From assembly GCF_025532145.1 (NCBI RefSeq), contig NZ_ARXS01000014.1:1-64000 (forward strand): 64,000 nucleotides of DNA, in the 5' to 3' direction. Under the pieces are notes generated by a model that saw nothing but the letters and a program-made list of their open reading frames with translations, made no database searches and had not been told where the DNA came from. Of this stretch, positions 40,118-49,434 are shown one piece after another (within the stretch, counting starts at the first letter, position 1; each line of letters starts with the position of its first letter). The translations under genes were made by a program, and so were the position numbers. Source of the DNA: Alloalcanivorax balearicus MACL04 (lineage in GTDB: Bacteria; Pseudomonadota; Gammaproteobacteria; Pseudomonadales; Alcanivoracaceae).

Positions 40118-41110
40118 ATGACATTCACGGCCCTGATCACCGAAAACACCGACAATGGTTACCAAAGCCGGGTAGGGGAGCGCGAACTGGGCGACCTGCC
40201 GGAAGGCGAAGTCCTGGTGAAGGTGGCCTGGTCTTCCCTGAATTACAAGGATGCGCTCAGCGCCAGCGGCAATAAGGGCGTTACCCGGCAGTATCCGCAT
40301 ACACCGGGCATCGACGCCGTCGGTGTGGTGGAAGAAGCGGAGCAGGGCCCCTTCAGCCCCGGTGACGCGGTAATTTGCACCGGTTATGACCTGGGCATGA
40401 ACACCGCCGGCGGTTATGGCGACTACATTCGTGTGCCGGCGGACTGGCTGGTGCCTTTGCCGGACGGCATGGACCCGCGTTCCGCCATGGTGCTGGGCAC
40501 CGCCGGGCTCACCGCCGCCTTGTGCGTGGAGGCCTTGCTGGATACCGGTCTGCAAGAGGACCAGGGCGATGTTCTGGTTACCGGCGCCACCGGCGGTGTC
40601 GGCTGCGTGGCGGTCTCGATCCTGTCCCGGCTGGGATTCCGGGTGGTGGCCGTTACCGGTAAAAACGATGCCCATGACTGGCTGAAAGCCCTGGGCGCGG
40701 CGGACATCATTTCCCGTGAGGAAGCCCTGGCGGATGCCAATAAGCCGATGTTGAAGCCGCGCTGGGCCGGGGTGGTGGACTGTGTCGGCGGCGACATGCT
40801 GGTGAACGCGCTGAAAAGCCTGCAATACGGTGCCAGTGCCGCCTGCTGTGGCCTGGTGGGGTCACCGCAACTCAATAATGCCACGGTGCTTCCGTTCATC
40901 CTGCGTGGCGTCAACCTGCTCGGCGTGGACAGTGTGGAACTGCCGCGCGAAGTGAAGCAGCAGATCTGGCAACTGCTGGCCTCGGACTGGATCCCGGATC
41001 TGGCCGCGCTGGAAGCGGCGGAAATCACCCGGGAACAACTGCCGGAATGGTTCGAACGGATCCTCGCTGGCGGGGTGCGCGGCCGCGTGGTGGTCAAGGT
41101 GGGCGGCTGA
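40118..41110 (+). CDS. acuI: Acrylyl-CoA reductase (AcuI/YhdH) family zinc-free alcohol dehydrogenase
   Basis: 330 residues of the MDR superfamily. Features are SSLNYKDALSASG (about 40), PHTPGIDAVG, the NADPH-binding VTGATGGVGCVAVSIL (about 148), and VDCVGGDMLVNAL. This set is typical of YhdH/AcuI, which reduces acryloyl-CoA to propionyl-CoA in DMSP and propionate-type metabolism. ATG 40118 has GGAG upstream. The substrate in this organism is inferred from the family. Confidence 0.85.
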   Translation: MTFTALITENTDNGYQSRVGERELGDLPEGEVLVKVAWSSLNYKDALSASGNKGVTRQYPHTPGIDAVGVVEEAEQGPFSPGDAVICTGYDLGMNTAGGYGDYIRVPADWLVPLPDGMDPRSAMVLGTAGLTAALCVEALLDTGLQEDQGDVLVTGATGGVGCVAVSILSRLGFRVVAVTGKNDAHDWLKALGAADIISREEALADANKPMLKPRWAGVVDCVGGDMLVNALKSLQYGASAACCGLVGSPQLNNATVLPFILRGVNLLGVDSVELPREVKQQIWQLLASDWIPDLAALEAAEITREQLPEWFERILAGGVRGRVVVKVGG

Positions 41111-41149
41111 TCGCCGGCTCTCCGGCAGACCGCAAATACGGGAGGCGCC

Positions 41150-42112
41150 ATGACTGACCCGGGATGGCTGAAATTCGCACTGCGTCTGGACGGCAAGGGC
41201 GGGGCGGCGCCCTTCGAGCCGCAACTGTCCGCTGGCGACCACACCACCCGCTGGATTCATCTGGATTACACCTGCCCGGAAAGCCGGGACTGGCTGGAGG
41301 CGCGGGCGGACATCCCGATGGTGGTCAGCGAAGCTCTGTTGACGCCGGAGACCCGCCCGCGAGTCAGCGACGTGGGAGGCGGGTTACTGGTCTATCTCAG
41401 GGGCGTCAATCTGTCCCCGGATGCCCGGCCCGAGGACATGATCGCGGTGCGGCTGTGGATCCGGGATGGCCTGGTGATCAGCACGCAGAAGCGCACACTG
41501 AAGTCGCTTACCGAGCTGGTGGACGCTCTGCAGGCCGGAGAAGGGCCGACGACCTCGTCGGAACTGCTGGCCAGTCTGGTGGACGGGCTTGTCTGGCGCA
41601 TGGAAGAGGTGATCGAGCAGATCGAGGATCAGGTGGCGGACTTTTCCGAACGACTGGAAGGCGAATCTGGCAACCGCGATCAGACCCGCCGTATCGGCGC
41701 CTTGCGACGCCGGGCGATTACCCTGCGACGTTACATGGCCCCGGAACGGGATGCGCTGACCAAGCTCCATGGCGACAGCCGCATTCGCAGTGGCGACGCG
41801 GAGATCATTCGTGAAGCCACGGATCGCCTGCAACGCCTGCTGGAGGATCTTGACGCGGCCCGCGAGCACGCCACCCTGCTGCAGGAAGAGGTCTTTTCCG
41901 CGCAGAATGAGACCATCAACGACCGCATGTACTTGCTGGCCATCATCAGCGCCACCTTTCTGCCGCTGGGTTTTTTGACCGGTCTGTTCGGTATCAATGT
42001 GGGCGGGCTGCCCTGGCTGGAAGATCCCAAAGGCTTTTGGTGGTTTACCGGCATGCTCGTTATCACCGGCACCGGCATTCTGTTGTGGATGATCCGGCGA
42101 CGCTGGGTGTGA
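41150..42112 (+). CDS. zntB: CorA/ZntB-type divalent cation transporter
   Basis: 320 residues. A large N-terminal cytoplasmic domain precedes two C-terminal membrane helices (about 258-279 and 293-313). The pore-loop signature is GIN in GLFGINVGGLPW (about 281), and the C-terminus is basic (RRRWV). The length and the GIN context fit ZntB, a zinc transporter, better than Mg-specific CorA (GMN). ATG 41150 is preceded by GGGAGGC. Confidence 0.85.
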   Translation: MTDPGWLKFALRLDGKGGAAPFEPQLSAGDHTTRWIHLDYTCPESRDWLEARADIPMVVSEALLTPETRPRVSDVGGGLLVYLRGVNLSPDARPEDMIAVRLWIRDGLVISTQKRTLKSLTELVDALQAGEGPTTSSELLASLVDGLVWRMEEVIEQIEDQVADFSERLEGESGNRDQTRRIGALRRRAITLRRYMAPERDALTKLHGDSRIRSGDAEIIREATDRLQRLLEDLDAAREHATLLQEEVFSAQNETINDRMYLLAIISATFLPLGFLTGLFGINVGGLPWLEDPKGFWWFTGMLVITGTGILLWMIRRRWV

Positions 42113-42130
42113 ATCGGGATAAGACGGCTA

Positions 42131-42188
42131 CTGTAGGAGCTTGCCCTGCAAGCGAATATCAGAAATCGCACGGGGCAAGCTCTTACAG
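42131..42188. repeat. REP-like inverted repeat
   Basis: CTGTAGGAGCTTGCCCTGCA and its inverted counterpart CGGGGCAAGCTCTTACAG enclose a short AT-richer loop. The arms are related to the repeats at 28332. It lies between the zntB-like gene and the convergent DUF934 gene and could also act as a transcript-end hairpin. Confidence 0.75.
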
Positions 42189-42196
42189 CACAGAGA

Positions 42197-42700
42197 TCAG
42201 GCTGACTGACGGCGATAGATCGGGCGCTCGTCATGAGCGTCGCCCTGGTAGGTCACCGAGAACGGACGCAAGCCATTCAGGGCTTCCTCGATATCGCGGT
42301 CGGCACGTACCTCGAAGGCATTGAAGCCGACCCGGTGCATGTAGAACAGCTGATCCTGAAGCACATCCCCCACCGCCCGGACTTCACCTTCAAAGCCATA
42401 GCGGGTGCGCAACTCACGGGCGTAGGAATAGCCGCGGCCATCCTTGAAAGCCGGGAAATTCACCGCCACCAGGGGCAGGGCGGGCAGATCCGCGGCCAGG
42501 TCCGCCGGCTCCTCGCCGGGTTCCAGACACACGCCCACCGGCGCGGCGCGCTCCAGCAGGGCATCACGATGAGCCAGCCAGTAGGCCAGCGGCACGATCA
42601 CCGCCCCTTCCGCCGGAACGTCTTGCTGATCGAGTTCCTCGGAGGTCAGCCGCTGCCAGGTGTTCTCGACGATTTCACCGTTGACGATCACCTTAGCCAT
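42197..42700 (-). CDS. DUF934 protein linked to sulfite reductase
   Basis: 167 residues. MAKVIVNGEIVENTW, PEEGAVIVPL-type AEGAVIVPLAYW and DGRGYSYARELRTRYGFEGE (about 88-107) match DUF934. This family almost always sits beside cysI-like reductases and is thought to assist sulfur assimilation. The start overlaps the end of the reductase gene by 8 nt, indicating one operon. Confidence 0.88.
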   Translation of the reverse strand: MAKVIVNGEIVENTWQRLTSEELDQQDVPAEGAVIVPLAYWLAHRDALLERAAPVGVCLEPGEEPADLAADLPALPLVAVNFPAFKDGRGYSYARELRTRYGFEGEVRAVGDVLQDQLFYMHRVGFNAFEVRADRDIEEALNGLRPFSVTYQGDAHDERPIYRRQSA

Positions 42701-44342
42701 ATACCACCTCCTTGAACGGGTCCATGCCGATACGTTCGTACGTGCTGATGAAAGGCTCGTTTTCCAGACGGTTGTCCAGGTACACGCTAATGATCTTGCC
42801 GATCACGCTGGTGACTTCGTGGGACTCGAAGGACGGCCCCATTTTTTCGCCAATGCGGGATTGGCGGTCACCGCGACCACCCAGGGTGATCTGGTAGAAC
42901 TCCTTGCCTTTCTTGTCCACGCCGAGAATACCGATGTGGCCGATATGGTGATGACCGCAGGCGTTCATGCAGCCGGAAATATTGACGTCCAACGGACCCA
43001 GATCGTGAACGAAATCCAGGTCGTCGAACTGGCGCTGGATGCCCTCGGCGATCGGCACCGACTTGGCATTGGCCAGGGCGCACAGGTCGCCGCCGGGGCA
43101 GGACACGATGTCGGTGATCAGCCCCAGGTTCGGAGTGGCGAACCCGAGCGCGTCCAACTGCCGCCAGAGCTCATACAGCTCGTCCTCGGCGACATCGGCC
43201 AGCACCATGTTTTGCTGGTGCGTGGTGCGCACTTCAGAGAACGCATAGCGGTCCGCCAGATCGGCCACGTCTTCCAGTTGTTCGTCGGTAATGTCACCGG
43301 GGATACGGCCGGTCTTCTTCAATGTCAGAGTCACCGACCGATAGCCGTCCTTTTTATGGGCGCGGGTATTGGTGTGGTACCAGCGATTGAAGGCTCGGTG
43401 TTCATCCAGTGCATTGCGCAGCGCTGAGGTATCCACATCGGTGCGGTAATCCGGATCCACGAAGCAGGCCTTGATGCGAGCCACCTCATCCCGGGTCAGT
43501 GTCATCGCACCACCTTTCAACTCGGCGAATTCCGCTTCCGCCAGCTCACGGAATTTATCCGCGCCCAGGGCTTTCACCAGAATCTTGATACGGGCTTTGT
43601 ACTTGTTGTCACGATTACCGTACTTGTTGTACACCCGCAGAATCGCTTCCAGATAGGCAAGCAGATCCGGCCAGGCGACAAATTCGCCGATGACTTCGCC
43701 GGTCATCGGGGTACGGCCGAGACCACCGCCAGCCCAAACCTGGAAGCCGGTTTCGCCGTTGTGGTCGTGAACGATCTGCACGCCGATATCGTGCACGCCA
43801 ATCAAAGCCGGATCGGCATCCGGCACCGCGTTCACGGCGATCTTGAATTTGCGCGGCAGATAGGCGAATTCCGGGTTGAAGGTGGCCCATTGGCGAATCA
43901 CTTCACACCAGGGGCGCGGGTCCTCGATTTCACGCGGATTAACGCCGGCGTATTCATCGGTGGTGATGTTACGAATGCAATTGCCGCTGGTTTGAATGGC
44001 GTGCATTTGCACGCTGGCCAGCTCGGCGAGAATGTCGGGAGTGTCGGCCAGTTCCGGCCAGTTCAACTGAATATTCTGACGGGTACTGACGTGGCAGAAG
44101 CCCTTGTCGTAATCGCGGGTAATGGACGCCAGCTTGCGTACCTGAGTGCTATTGAGCATGCCGTAAGGTACTGAGATACGCATCATCGGCGCATAGCGCT
44201 GGATGTAGAGCCCGTTCTGCAGCCGCAGGGCGAGGAATTCGTCCTCGCTCAGTTGGCCCGCCAGGTAACGCCGGGTCTGGTCGCGGTACTGTGCCACCCG
44301 CTCTTCCAGAAGCCGTTGGTCATAGTCCTGATATACGTACAT
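42693..44342 (-). CDS. cysI: Nitrite/sulfite reductase (siroheme, 4Fe-4S)
   Basis: 549 residues from ATG 44342, the size of the Pseudomonas-type assimilatory sulfite reductase. It has two ferredoxin-like and two siroheme/4Fe-4S domains. Iron-sulfur and siroheme cysteines are seen in CPGGDLCALAN (about 425-435) and CMNACGHHHIG (about 462-472). STRQNIQLNW and TSGNCIRN are substrate-side motifs. It reduces sulfite to sulfide for cysteine synthesis. It is followed by the overlapping DUF934 gene and is probably under CysB control. Confidence 0.93.
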   Translation of the reverse strand: MYVYQDYDQRLLEERVAQYRDQTRRYLAGQLSEDEFLALRLQNGLYIQRYAPMMRISVPYGMLNSTQVRKLASITRDYDKGFCHVSTRQNIQLNWPELADTPDILAELASVQMHAIQTSGNCIRNITTDEYAGVNPREIEDPRPWCEVIRQWATFNPEFAYLPRKFKIAVNAVPDADPALIGVHDIGVQIVHDHNGETGFQVWAGGGLGRTPMTGEVIGEFVAWPDLLAYLEAILRVYNKYGNRDNKYKARIKILVKALGADKFRELAEAEFAELKGGAMTLTRDEVARIKACFVDPDYRTDVDTSALRNALDEHRAFNRWYHTNTRAHKKDGYRSVTLTLKKTGRIPGDITDEQLEDVADLADRYAFSEVRTTHQQNMVLADVAEDELYELWRQLDALGFATPNLGLITDIVSCPGGDLCALANAKSVPIAEGIQRQFDDLDFVHDLGPLDVNISGCMNACGHHHIGHIGILGVDKKGKEFYQITLGGRGDRQSRIGEKMGPSFESHEVTSVIGKIISVYLDNRLENEPFISTYERIGMDPFKEVVYG

Positions 44343-44399
44343 TGCTGTGTCGCGCCGTGTTAATTCGTTGATTTGCAAGCCGTTTGGCGGCTTACAATT

Positions 44400-44470
44400 C
44401 CGAGTGGCGCGAACTTTAGCAAAGGGTTTTTATACTTAAAAGAAATATATCGCTATATCCCTAGTGTGTT
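44400..44470 (-). promoter_or_regulatory. AT-rich upstream region of the sulfite reductase operon
   Basis: This short stretch is strikingly AT-rich for the genome (TATACTTAAAAGAAATATATCG on the plus strand, split around 44431-44452). It lies 60-120 bases upstream of the reductase start. CysB sites are long and AT-rich, so a CysB-activated promoter is plausible here. No exact operator can be assigned by eye. Confidence 0.35.
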
Positions 44471-44473
44471 CCG

Positions 44474-44698
44474 CTATGATCCCGCGGCACTGAGAACCAT
44501 TTTCACTACCACAAAAACACCGATCACCAGGCCCAGCACCAGGATCACATAAACGCCGATATAATCGCCTGGATTGCCCTTGTTAAAATCCCGTTCGCGG
44601 TTGGCGTGGCTCTGCACGCCAAACAGTCCGGCAAGGATGCTTTTCAGCACTTGCAGGAAGCCAGGGCGGTCCGAGCCGGAATTGTTCTGATCGCTCAT
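44474..44698 (-). CDS. DUF2970 small membrane protein
   Basis: 74 residues. An N-terminal soluble part contains LQVLKSILAGLFGVQSHANR, matching DUF2970 (LKSVLAAFFGVQS type), followed by one membrane helix (about 46-68). Function is unknown. It starts 10 nt after the MATE transporter gene ends and runs in the same direction. Confidence 0.8.
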   Translation of the reverse strand: MSDQNNSGSDRPGFLQVLKSILAGLFGVQSHANRERDFNKGNPGDYIGVYVILVLGLVIGVFVVVKMVLSAAGS

Positions 44699-44708
44699 GA
44701 AGACCTCA

Positions 44709-46070
44709 TCATAATTGAATGTGAGCCCAGCTCCGGCGCACCCACAGCCCTCCCAGCAGGGAGGAGGTCACCAGCCGTTGCAGAGCCTGGGCCAGCCAGA
44801 TACCAAGCAGGCCAAATCCCAACCAGGGACCTATGATATAGGCCAGCGGCAGGAACAGGCACCATTGTACTACAAGGGTGACCATCATTACCGATCGGGA
44901 TGCGCCGGCCCCCAGCAAAGCCTGGGTAAAAATGATGGCCGCGCCGTCCAGGCAAATCGCCAGCCCGGTGATCATCAACGGCACCCGTCCCAGCGCCACC
45001 AGATCCGGCTGGTGCAGGAACAAGCCCAGAATCCACTCCGGCATCAGCCACATCGGTAGCGCGGTGACGAACAGCATCAGCACCGCCAGCCAGGTGACAT
45101 CCCAGCCCCAGCGATAAGCATCGGCCGCATCACGGCGCCCCAGCGCCTGACCGACCAGCGACGCGGCGGCCAGCCCGAGTCCGATGGCCGGCAGAATCAG
45201 CAGCAGAATCAAGGTGATCAGCACGTGGGCCACAGCCACTTCATCGGCGCCGACCATGCCGATGATCCAGAACAGCACGGTGAGGCCGGCGGAGAAGAAG
45301 AACTGCTGCACGGAGTTGGGAATACTGACCCTGGCGATGCTGCGCAGGGTGGTCGCGGAGGGCCAGGCGGTCATGAAGCCGTGCTCGCGGCCCAACTTCC
45401 AGGTTTGCGCCAAATAAAGCAGGCTGCCGAGATACAGGGACAGGGTGGTGCCCAGGCCGGCGCCGGCGGCGCCCATTTCCGGCAGGCCGAGGCGGCCGAA
45501 GATCAGCCCGTAGCTGAGTACCACATTGGCCACATGGGTGGTGATCAGGGTGCGCATGTACACCGCGGGGCGGCTGATACCATTCCAATAGCCGCGATAG
45601 CAAAAATTCATCGCCACCGCCCAGATGCCCAGCAGGCGCATGTCAAAGTAGCCTTCCGCCAGTCCGGCTACTGGCGCATTGGGGGCAAGAAAATGCATCA
45701 TCGGCACGCTGATCGCCAGAAAGAGGGCGGTCAGCGGCAACGACAGCACCAGCCCCACCAGCAATCCGGCATTCAGGGGCAGGGCATATTGACGCTCGTC
45801 ACCTTCTCCTTTGCGCCGCGCCACCATGGCCTGAACCCCGGCGCCGAGGCCGATGACCACGCTGATTGACAGGAAGGAGGCATAGCCACCGAGGCCGACG
45901 CCGGCCAGGGCATCGCCGCCGAGCCGCCCGACCAGAGCGGCGTCGACCAGATTCAGCAGGCTCTGGCTTATCATGGCCGCCATGATGGGCAGACCCAGGG
46001 CTAGGACACGACGGCTTCGATGCAGTGGAGGCACGGTGATTTCTGGCTTTTTGACGAAAGCGGCAACCAT
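44709..46070 (-). CDS. MATE family multidrug/Na+ efflux transporter
   Basis: 453 residues with twelve predicted membrane segments arranged as two similar halves. PIMAAMISQSLLNLVDAALVG (about 30) and the corresponding ARVSIPNSVQQFFFSAGLTV (about 245) mark the start of each half, as in NorM/DinF-like MATE proteins. It exports cationic compounds using Na+ or H+ gradients in this family. The specific substrate cannot be told. Confidence 0.9.
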   Translation of the reverse strand: MVAAFVKKPEITVPPLHRSRRVLALGLPIMAAMISQSLLNLVDAALVGRLGGDALAGVGLGGYASFLSISVVIGLGAGVQAMVARRKGEGDERQYALPLNAGLLVGLVLSLPLTALFLAISVPMMHFLAPNAPVAGLAEGYFDMRLLGIWAVAMNFCYRGYWNGISRPAVYMRTLITTHVANVVLSYGLIFGRLGLPEMGAAGAGLGTTLSLYLGSLLYLAQTWKLGREHGFMTAWPSATTLRSIARVSIPNSVQQFFFSAGLTVLFWIIGMVGADEVAVAHVLITLILLLILPAIGLGLAAASLVGQALGRRDAADAYRWGWDVTWLAVLMLFVTALPMWLMPEWILGLFLHQPDLVALGRVPLMITGLAICLDGAAIIFTQALLGAGASRSVMMVTLVVQWCLFLPLAYIIGPWLGFGLLGIWLAQALQRLVTSSLLGGLWVRRSWAHIQL

Positions 46071-46182
46071 ACCAGAAAGCGTATCCCTGCCCCAGGATCA
46101 GCCTTCGGAAAAGGGGGATGGCCATTGCAACTGAGCAGTACCTGACTAAAATAGTCAGGAAATACCCCAACCGGAAACCGGA

Positions 46183-46776
46183 ATGAGCGAAGAACTGATC
46201 CGCATCACCGACAGCGCCCAGGATTACCTCCGCGACCTGCTCTCCAAGCAGGACCAGGAGGGTATGGGTGTGCGTATCTTCGTCGAACGCCCCGGCACCC
46301 CCCATGCCGAGTGCTGCATGGCGTATTGCCCGCCGGATGAGCAGGAAGACGGGGACGCGCGCTATGACTACGAAGGCTTTCACGCCTGGATCGAGGGCAA
46401 GAGCGTGCGCTACCTTGAGGACGCGGTGATCGACTACAAGAAGGACAGCATGGGTGGCCAGCTGACCTTTCGCGCGCCCAAGTCCCGGGTCCCCGACATC
46501 AGTCCGGATGCCAGTCTGGAAGAGCGCATCAACTACGTGCTGTACGCCGAGATCAACCCGAACCTGGCGGCCCACGGCGGCAGCGTGCAGTTGCTGGAGT
46601 TGACCGAGGACAATGTCGCGGTGCTGGAATTTGGCGGCGGCTGCCAGGGGTGTTCCGTGGTGGATGTCACCCTGCGTGACGGTGTGGAACGCACCCTCAA
46701 GGAGCGTCTGCCGGAATTGACCGGCGTGCGGGACAAGACCGACCACAGCGTTACCGACAACGCCTACTACAGCTGA
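46183..46776 (+). CDS. nfuA: Fe-S biogenesis protein NfuA
   Basis: 197 residues. An N-terminal degenerate A-type scaffold domain (about 5-100) is joined to a C-terminal Nfu domain (about 110-192) with the cluster ligands Cys154 and Cys157 in GGCQGCSVVD. The protein carries a 4Fe-4S cluster to target enzymes, which here could include the sulfite reductase and RimO. ATG 46183 follows ACCGGAA. Confidence 0.96.
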   Translation: MSEELIRITDSAQDYLRDLLSKQDQEGMGVRIFVERPGTPHAECCMAYCPPDEQEDGDARYDYEGFHAWIEGKSVRYLEDAVIDYKKDSMGGQLTFRAPKSRVPDISPDASLEERINYVLYAEINPNLAAHGGSVQLLELTEDNVAVLEFGGGCQGCSVVDVTLRDGVERTLKERLPELTGVRDKTDHSVTDNAYYS

Positions 46777-46796
46777 CTTCCGACCGATTACCCGGC

Positions 46797-46868
46797 ATTC
46801 GCTTGCAAGCAAGCTTCCCACAGCGACCTCGTAATCCGATCTGTGGGGGCTGCTTTAGCGGTGAATAG
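46797..46868. repeat. REP-like repeat pair, diverged
   Basis: ATTCGCTTGCAAGCAAGCTT followed by CCCACAG is partly mirrored by CTGTGGGGGCTGCTTTAGCG and GTGAAT. The arms are related to those at 28332 and 42131 but more diverged. It lies between nfuA and the convergent M48 protease gene. Confidence 0.65.
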
Positions 46869-46932
46869 CGTCTAGCGTGCCAGCGAGTTGCCGGATGCTA
46901 TCACTCCATGGACCGCGACATGTTTGCCACCG

Positions 46933-47718
46933 CTAACCGCAGTTGGGTCGTTTGCCCGCGGCGCGGGCCTGTTGGTACAACGGCAGGGCCTCGGGCATGC
47001 TGGCCTCCAAGTCCTCGATGCGAGTGCCGCTGGAGGGGTGAGTGGAGAGCAGTTCCGGCGGGCTGCCATTGCTGGCCGCCGCCATGTTTTTCCACAGCTC
47101 CACACTTTGCCGCGGGTCGAATCCGGCCCTGGCCATCATCTGCAAGCCGATGATGTCAGCCTCGGACTCATGCTTGCGACTGAAGGGCAGAGTCACGCCC
47201 ACCTGAGTACCTAGTCCCAGGGCCGCCATCAGGCCCTGCTGGGCAGCGCCGCCGCTGTCCCCGGCCAGGGCCGCCAGCAATTGCGTACCGGTCTCCGTGG
47301 CGTATTGAATCGACATGCGCTCATTGGAGTGCTGGGCCAGCACATGGCCCACTTCATGGCCCAGCACCGCGGCCAGTTGATCCTGAGTCTTGGCCACTTT
47401 CAGCAAGCCGGTATAGACCCCGATTTTTCCGCCGGGCAGAGCAAAGGCGTTGGCGGCGGGATCGTCGAACAGGGTCACTTCCCACTGCTGCTCACTACCA
47501 GACTCGGCGGTGACCGCACTGGCCACGCATTGCACATACCGTTTTTGCTTACTGTTGGTGCTGATCTTCTGTTCCGTCTTCATCTGATCGTAGGCAGTCA
47601 CCCCCATCTGATCCATCTGGTCCGCGGGCATCAGCAGGAACTGGCTGCGCCCCAGAGGTGAAGTGGCACAAGCCGTCAGCGCCAGGGCGGTCAGCACGGG
47701 CAGGGCGATTCTTTTCAT
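46933..47718 (-). CDS. M48 family metalloprotease lipoprotein
   Basis: 261 residues from ATG 47718. The signal peptide ends in a lipobox (LTALALTAC, about residue 17). The metalloprotease domain has HEVGHVLAQH (about 122) with the zinc-binding HExxH and the third ligand in HESEADIIGLQMM (about 182). It resembles LoiP/BepA-type periplasmic proteases that act on outer-membrane proteins. It starts 14 nt after the UbiB-like gene, on the same strand. Confidence 0.92.
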   Translation of the reverse strand: MKRIALPVLTALALTACATSPLGRSQFLLMPADQMDQMGVTAYDQMKTEQKISTNSKQKRYVQCVASAVTAESGSEQQWEVTLFDDPAANAFALPGGKIGVYTGLLKVAKTQDQLAAVLGHEVGHVLAQHSNERMSIQYATETGTQLLAALAGDSGGAAQQGLMAALGLGTQVGVTLPFSRKHESEADIIGLQMMARAGFDPRQSVELWKNMAAASNGSPPELLSTHPSSGTRIEDLEASMPEALPLYQQARAAGKRPNCG

Positions 47719-47732
47719 CAATGCATTCCTCC

Positions 47733-49397
47733 TTATTCCCACTCACGCAAATGGCGGCGGGCTATCCATAGCAACCATGTGGACCACAATCCACACGCCA
47801 ATAATACCAGCACTCCGGGCACGGAAAGATCCCAAATTGTCGGTGGCACCCGCCCGGCGAGCATCAAAGCGCCGGTAATCATCGATGCGCACACCAAAAG
47901 CGTTTGTATCTGACGGTACTGACCACGCTCCAGGCGGCTCACCAAACGTTCCAGATGGCGCGGATCGACACCACCGTCAGGGCGGCCACTGGCCAGTGTC
48001 GACGGCGGCGGCGGGGCGTAGAGCCGATCGACCACATCCAATGCCCGCAGTCCCAGACTGCGCACCAGCCGCTTGGGACCATAACGTTGCCGCAACAGCC
48101 GATGCATCAGGGGCTCTGCCTCGCGAATCAGATCGAAGCGCGGATTCATCAGTCGGCCAAAGCCTTCCAGGGTGATCAAGGCCTTGATCAACAACGCGAT
48201 ATCGCTGGGCAGGATCAGACCGTGATTGCGGATCAGAGCCGTGATGTCACCGAGCAGGGCAGGCAGATCCAGCTCCGCCAGCGGCAGGCCGTAGTACCGG
48301 GACACCACGTCCTCCACATCCGCCACCAACTGATCAAAGTTGAGCGGCTGGCCGTCGGACCAGCCCGTCAAAACCGCCGCGGCGTGCTCCGACTCCCGGG
48401 TTATGATGGCGCGCACCAACTGCACGATCTGCTCACGCCGGCCATCGGTGAGCTTGCCGACCATGCCGAAGTCCAGCAGGCCGATGCGGTTGTTGCTCAG
48501 AATCAGCACATTACCCGGATGGGGATCGGCATGGAAAAAGCCATCCTCCAGGGCCATCTTCCAGGCCACCATGGCGCCGCGTCTCGCCACCAGCGGGCGG
48601 TCCACGCCGAGGGCGTCGAGACGGGCCAGATCCCGCGCCGGTGTGCCATTGAGACGTTGTTGTACCTGTAGAGTGGCGGAACTGAGACGGGCATGGACTT
48701 TCGGGATCATCACCCAGCGCAGGCTTTTGACGCTCTGGCGGATGCGCTCCGCATTGCGCGCCTCGATGGTGAAGTCCAGTTCCCGGGTCAGTGAGCGGTG
48801 GAATTCGCGCACCAGTTCCACCGGGCGGTAGCGGCGCAGTTCCTGGGAGTTGTCGGAGGCCAGTTTGGCCAACTGATCCAGCAGTCGCAGATCGGACTGG
48901 ATTTTGGCCTCGATGCCGGGCTTTCTCACTTTGATGACCACCCGATCGCCGGAGCGGGTCACCGCCGCGTGCACCTGGCCGATGGAGGCGACGCCCAACG
49001 GGTGCTCATCCACCGAGGCGAACACCTGATCCAGCGGCCGGCCCAGCGCCGCCTCCACCGTCGGTGCCAGGCTGGCGAAGGACACCGGGCGGGCACGGTC
49101 CTGCAGCCTTTCGAACTGCTCGATCCACTCCGGAGAAAACAGATCCACCCGGGTGGCCAGAACCTGACCAAGCTTGACGAAGGTCGGCCCCATTTCCTCC
49201 ATCGCATGACGCAGACGTTCGGCACTGCCCATGTGCAGGAAGCGGGGATCCAGCCCGCTGCGCAGCAAACGGCCAGCGTGCTCGATCATCGGTGCAAGCC
49301 CCAGCCGGCGCAACATGTCAGCAAATCCGTATTTCAGCAGAATCGCCGCCAGTTCATTGAGGCGGCGCAGATCCTGGCCGGTGTGCAGCAGATTCAT
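47733..49397 (-). CDS. ABC1/UbiB-family atypical kinase
   Basis: 554 residues. The atypical kinase core has the Ala-rich nucleotide loop PLGVASIGQVHAAV (about 132), the invariant Lys in VVIKVRKPG, ExD-type GVxxFMGK region, HADPHPGNVLIL (about 290) and LLDFGMVG. Two C-terminal membrane helices lie at about 500-520 and 527-548. UbiB supports ubiquinone biosynthesis, but a genuine ubiB normally sits with ubiE and ubiJ. This copy sits between a dehalogenase-like gene and a protease gene, so it may be a paralogue. Confidence 0.85.
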   Translation of the reverse strand: MNLLHTGQDLRRLNELAAILLKYGFADMLRRLGLAPMIEHAGRLLRSGLDPRFLHMGSAERLRHAMEEMGPTFVKLGQVLATRVDLFSPEWIEQFERLQDRARPVSFASLAPTVEAALGRPLDQVFASVDEHPLGVASIGQVHAAVTRSGDRVVIKVRKPGIEAKIQSDLRLLDQLAKLASDNSQELRRYRPVELVREFHRSLTRELDFTIEARNAERIRQSVKSLRWVMIPKVHARLSSATLQVQQRLNGTPARDLARLDALGVDRPLVARRGAMVAWKMALEDGFFHADPHPGNVLILSNNRIGLLDFGMVGKLTDGRREQIVQLVRAIITRESEHAAAVLTGWSDGQPLNFDQLVADVEDVVSRYYGLPLAELDLPALLGDITALIRNHGLILPSDIALLIKALITLEGFGRLMNPRFDLIREAEPLMHRLLRQRYGPKRLVRSLGLRALDVVDRLYAPPPPSTLASGRPDGGVDPRHLERLVSRLERGQYRQIQTLLVCASMITGALMLAGRVPPTIWDLSVPGVLVLLACGLWSTWLLWIARRHLREWE

Positions 49398-49434
49398 GAT
49401 GTCCGTGATTCCTTTGAACAGACCCTCACCGCGC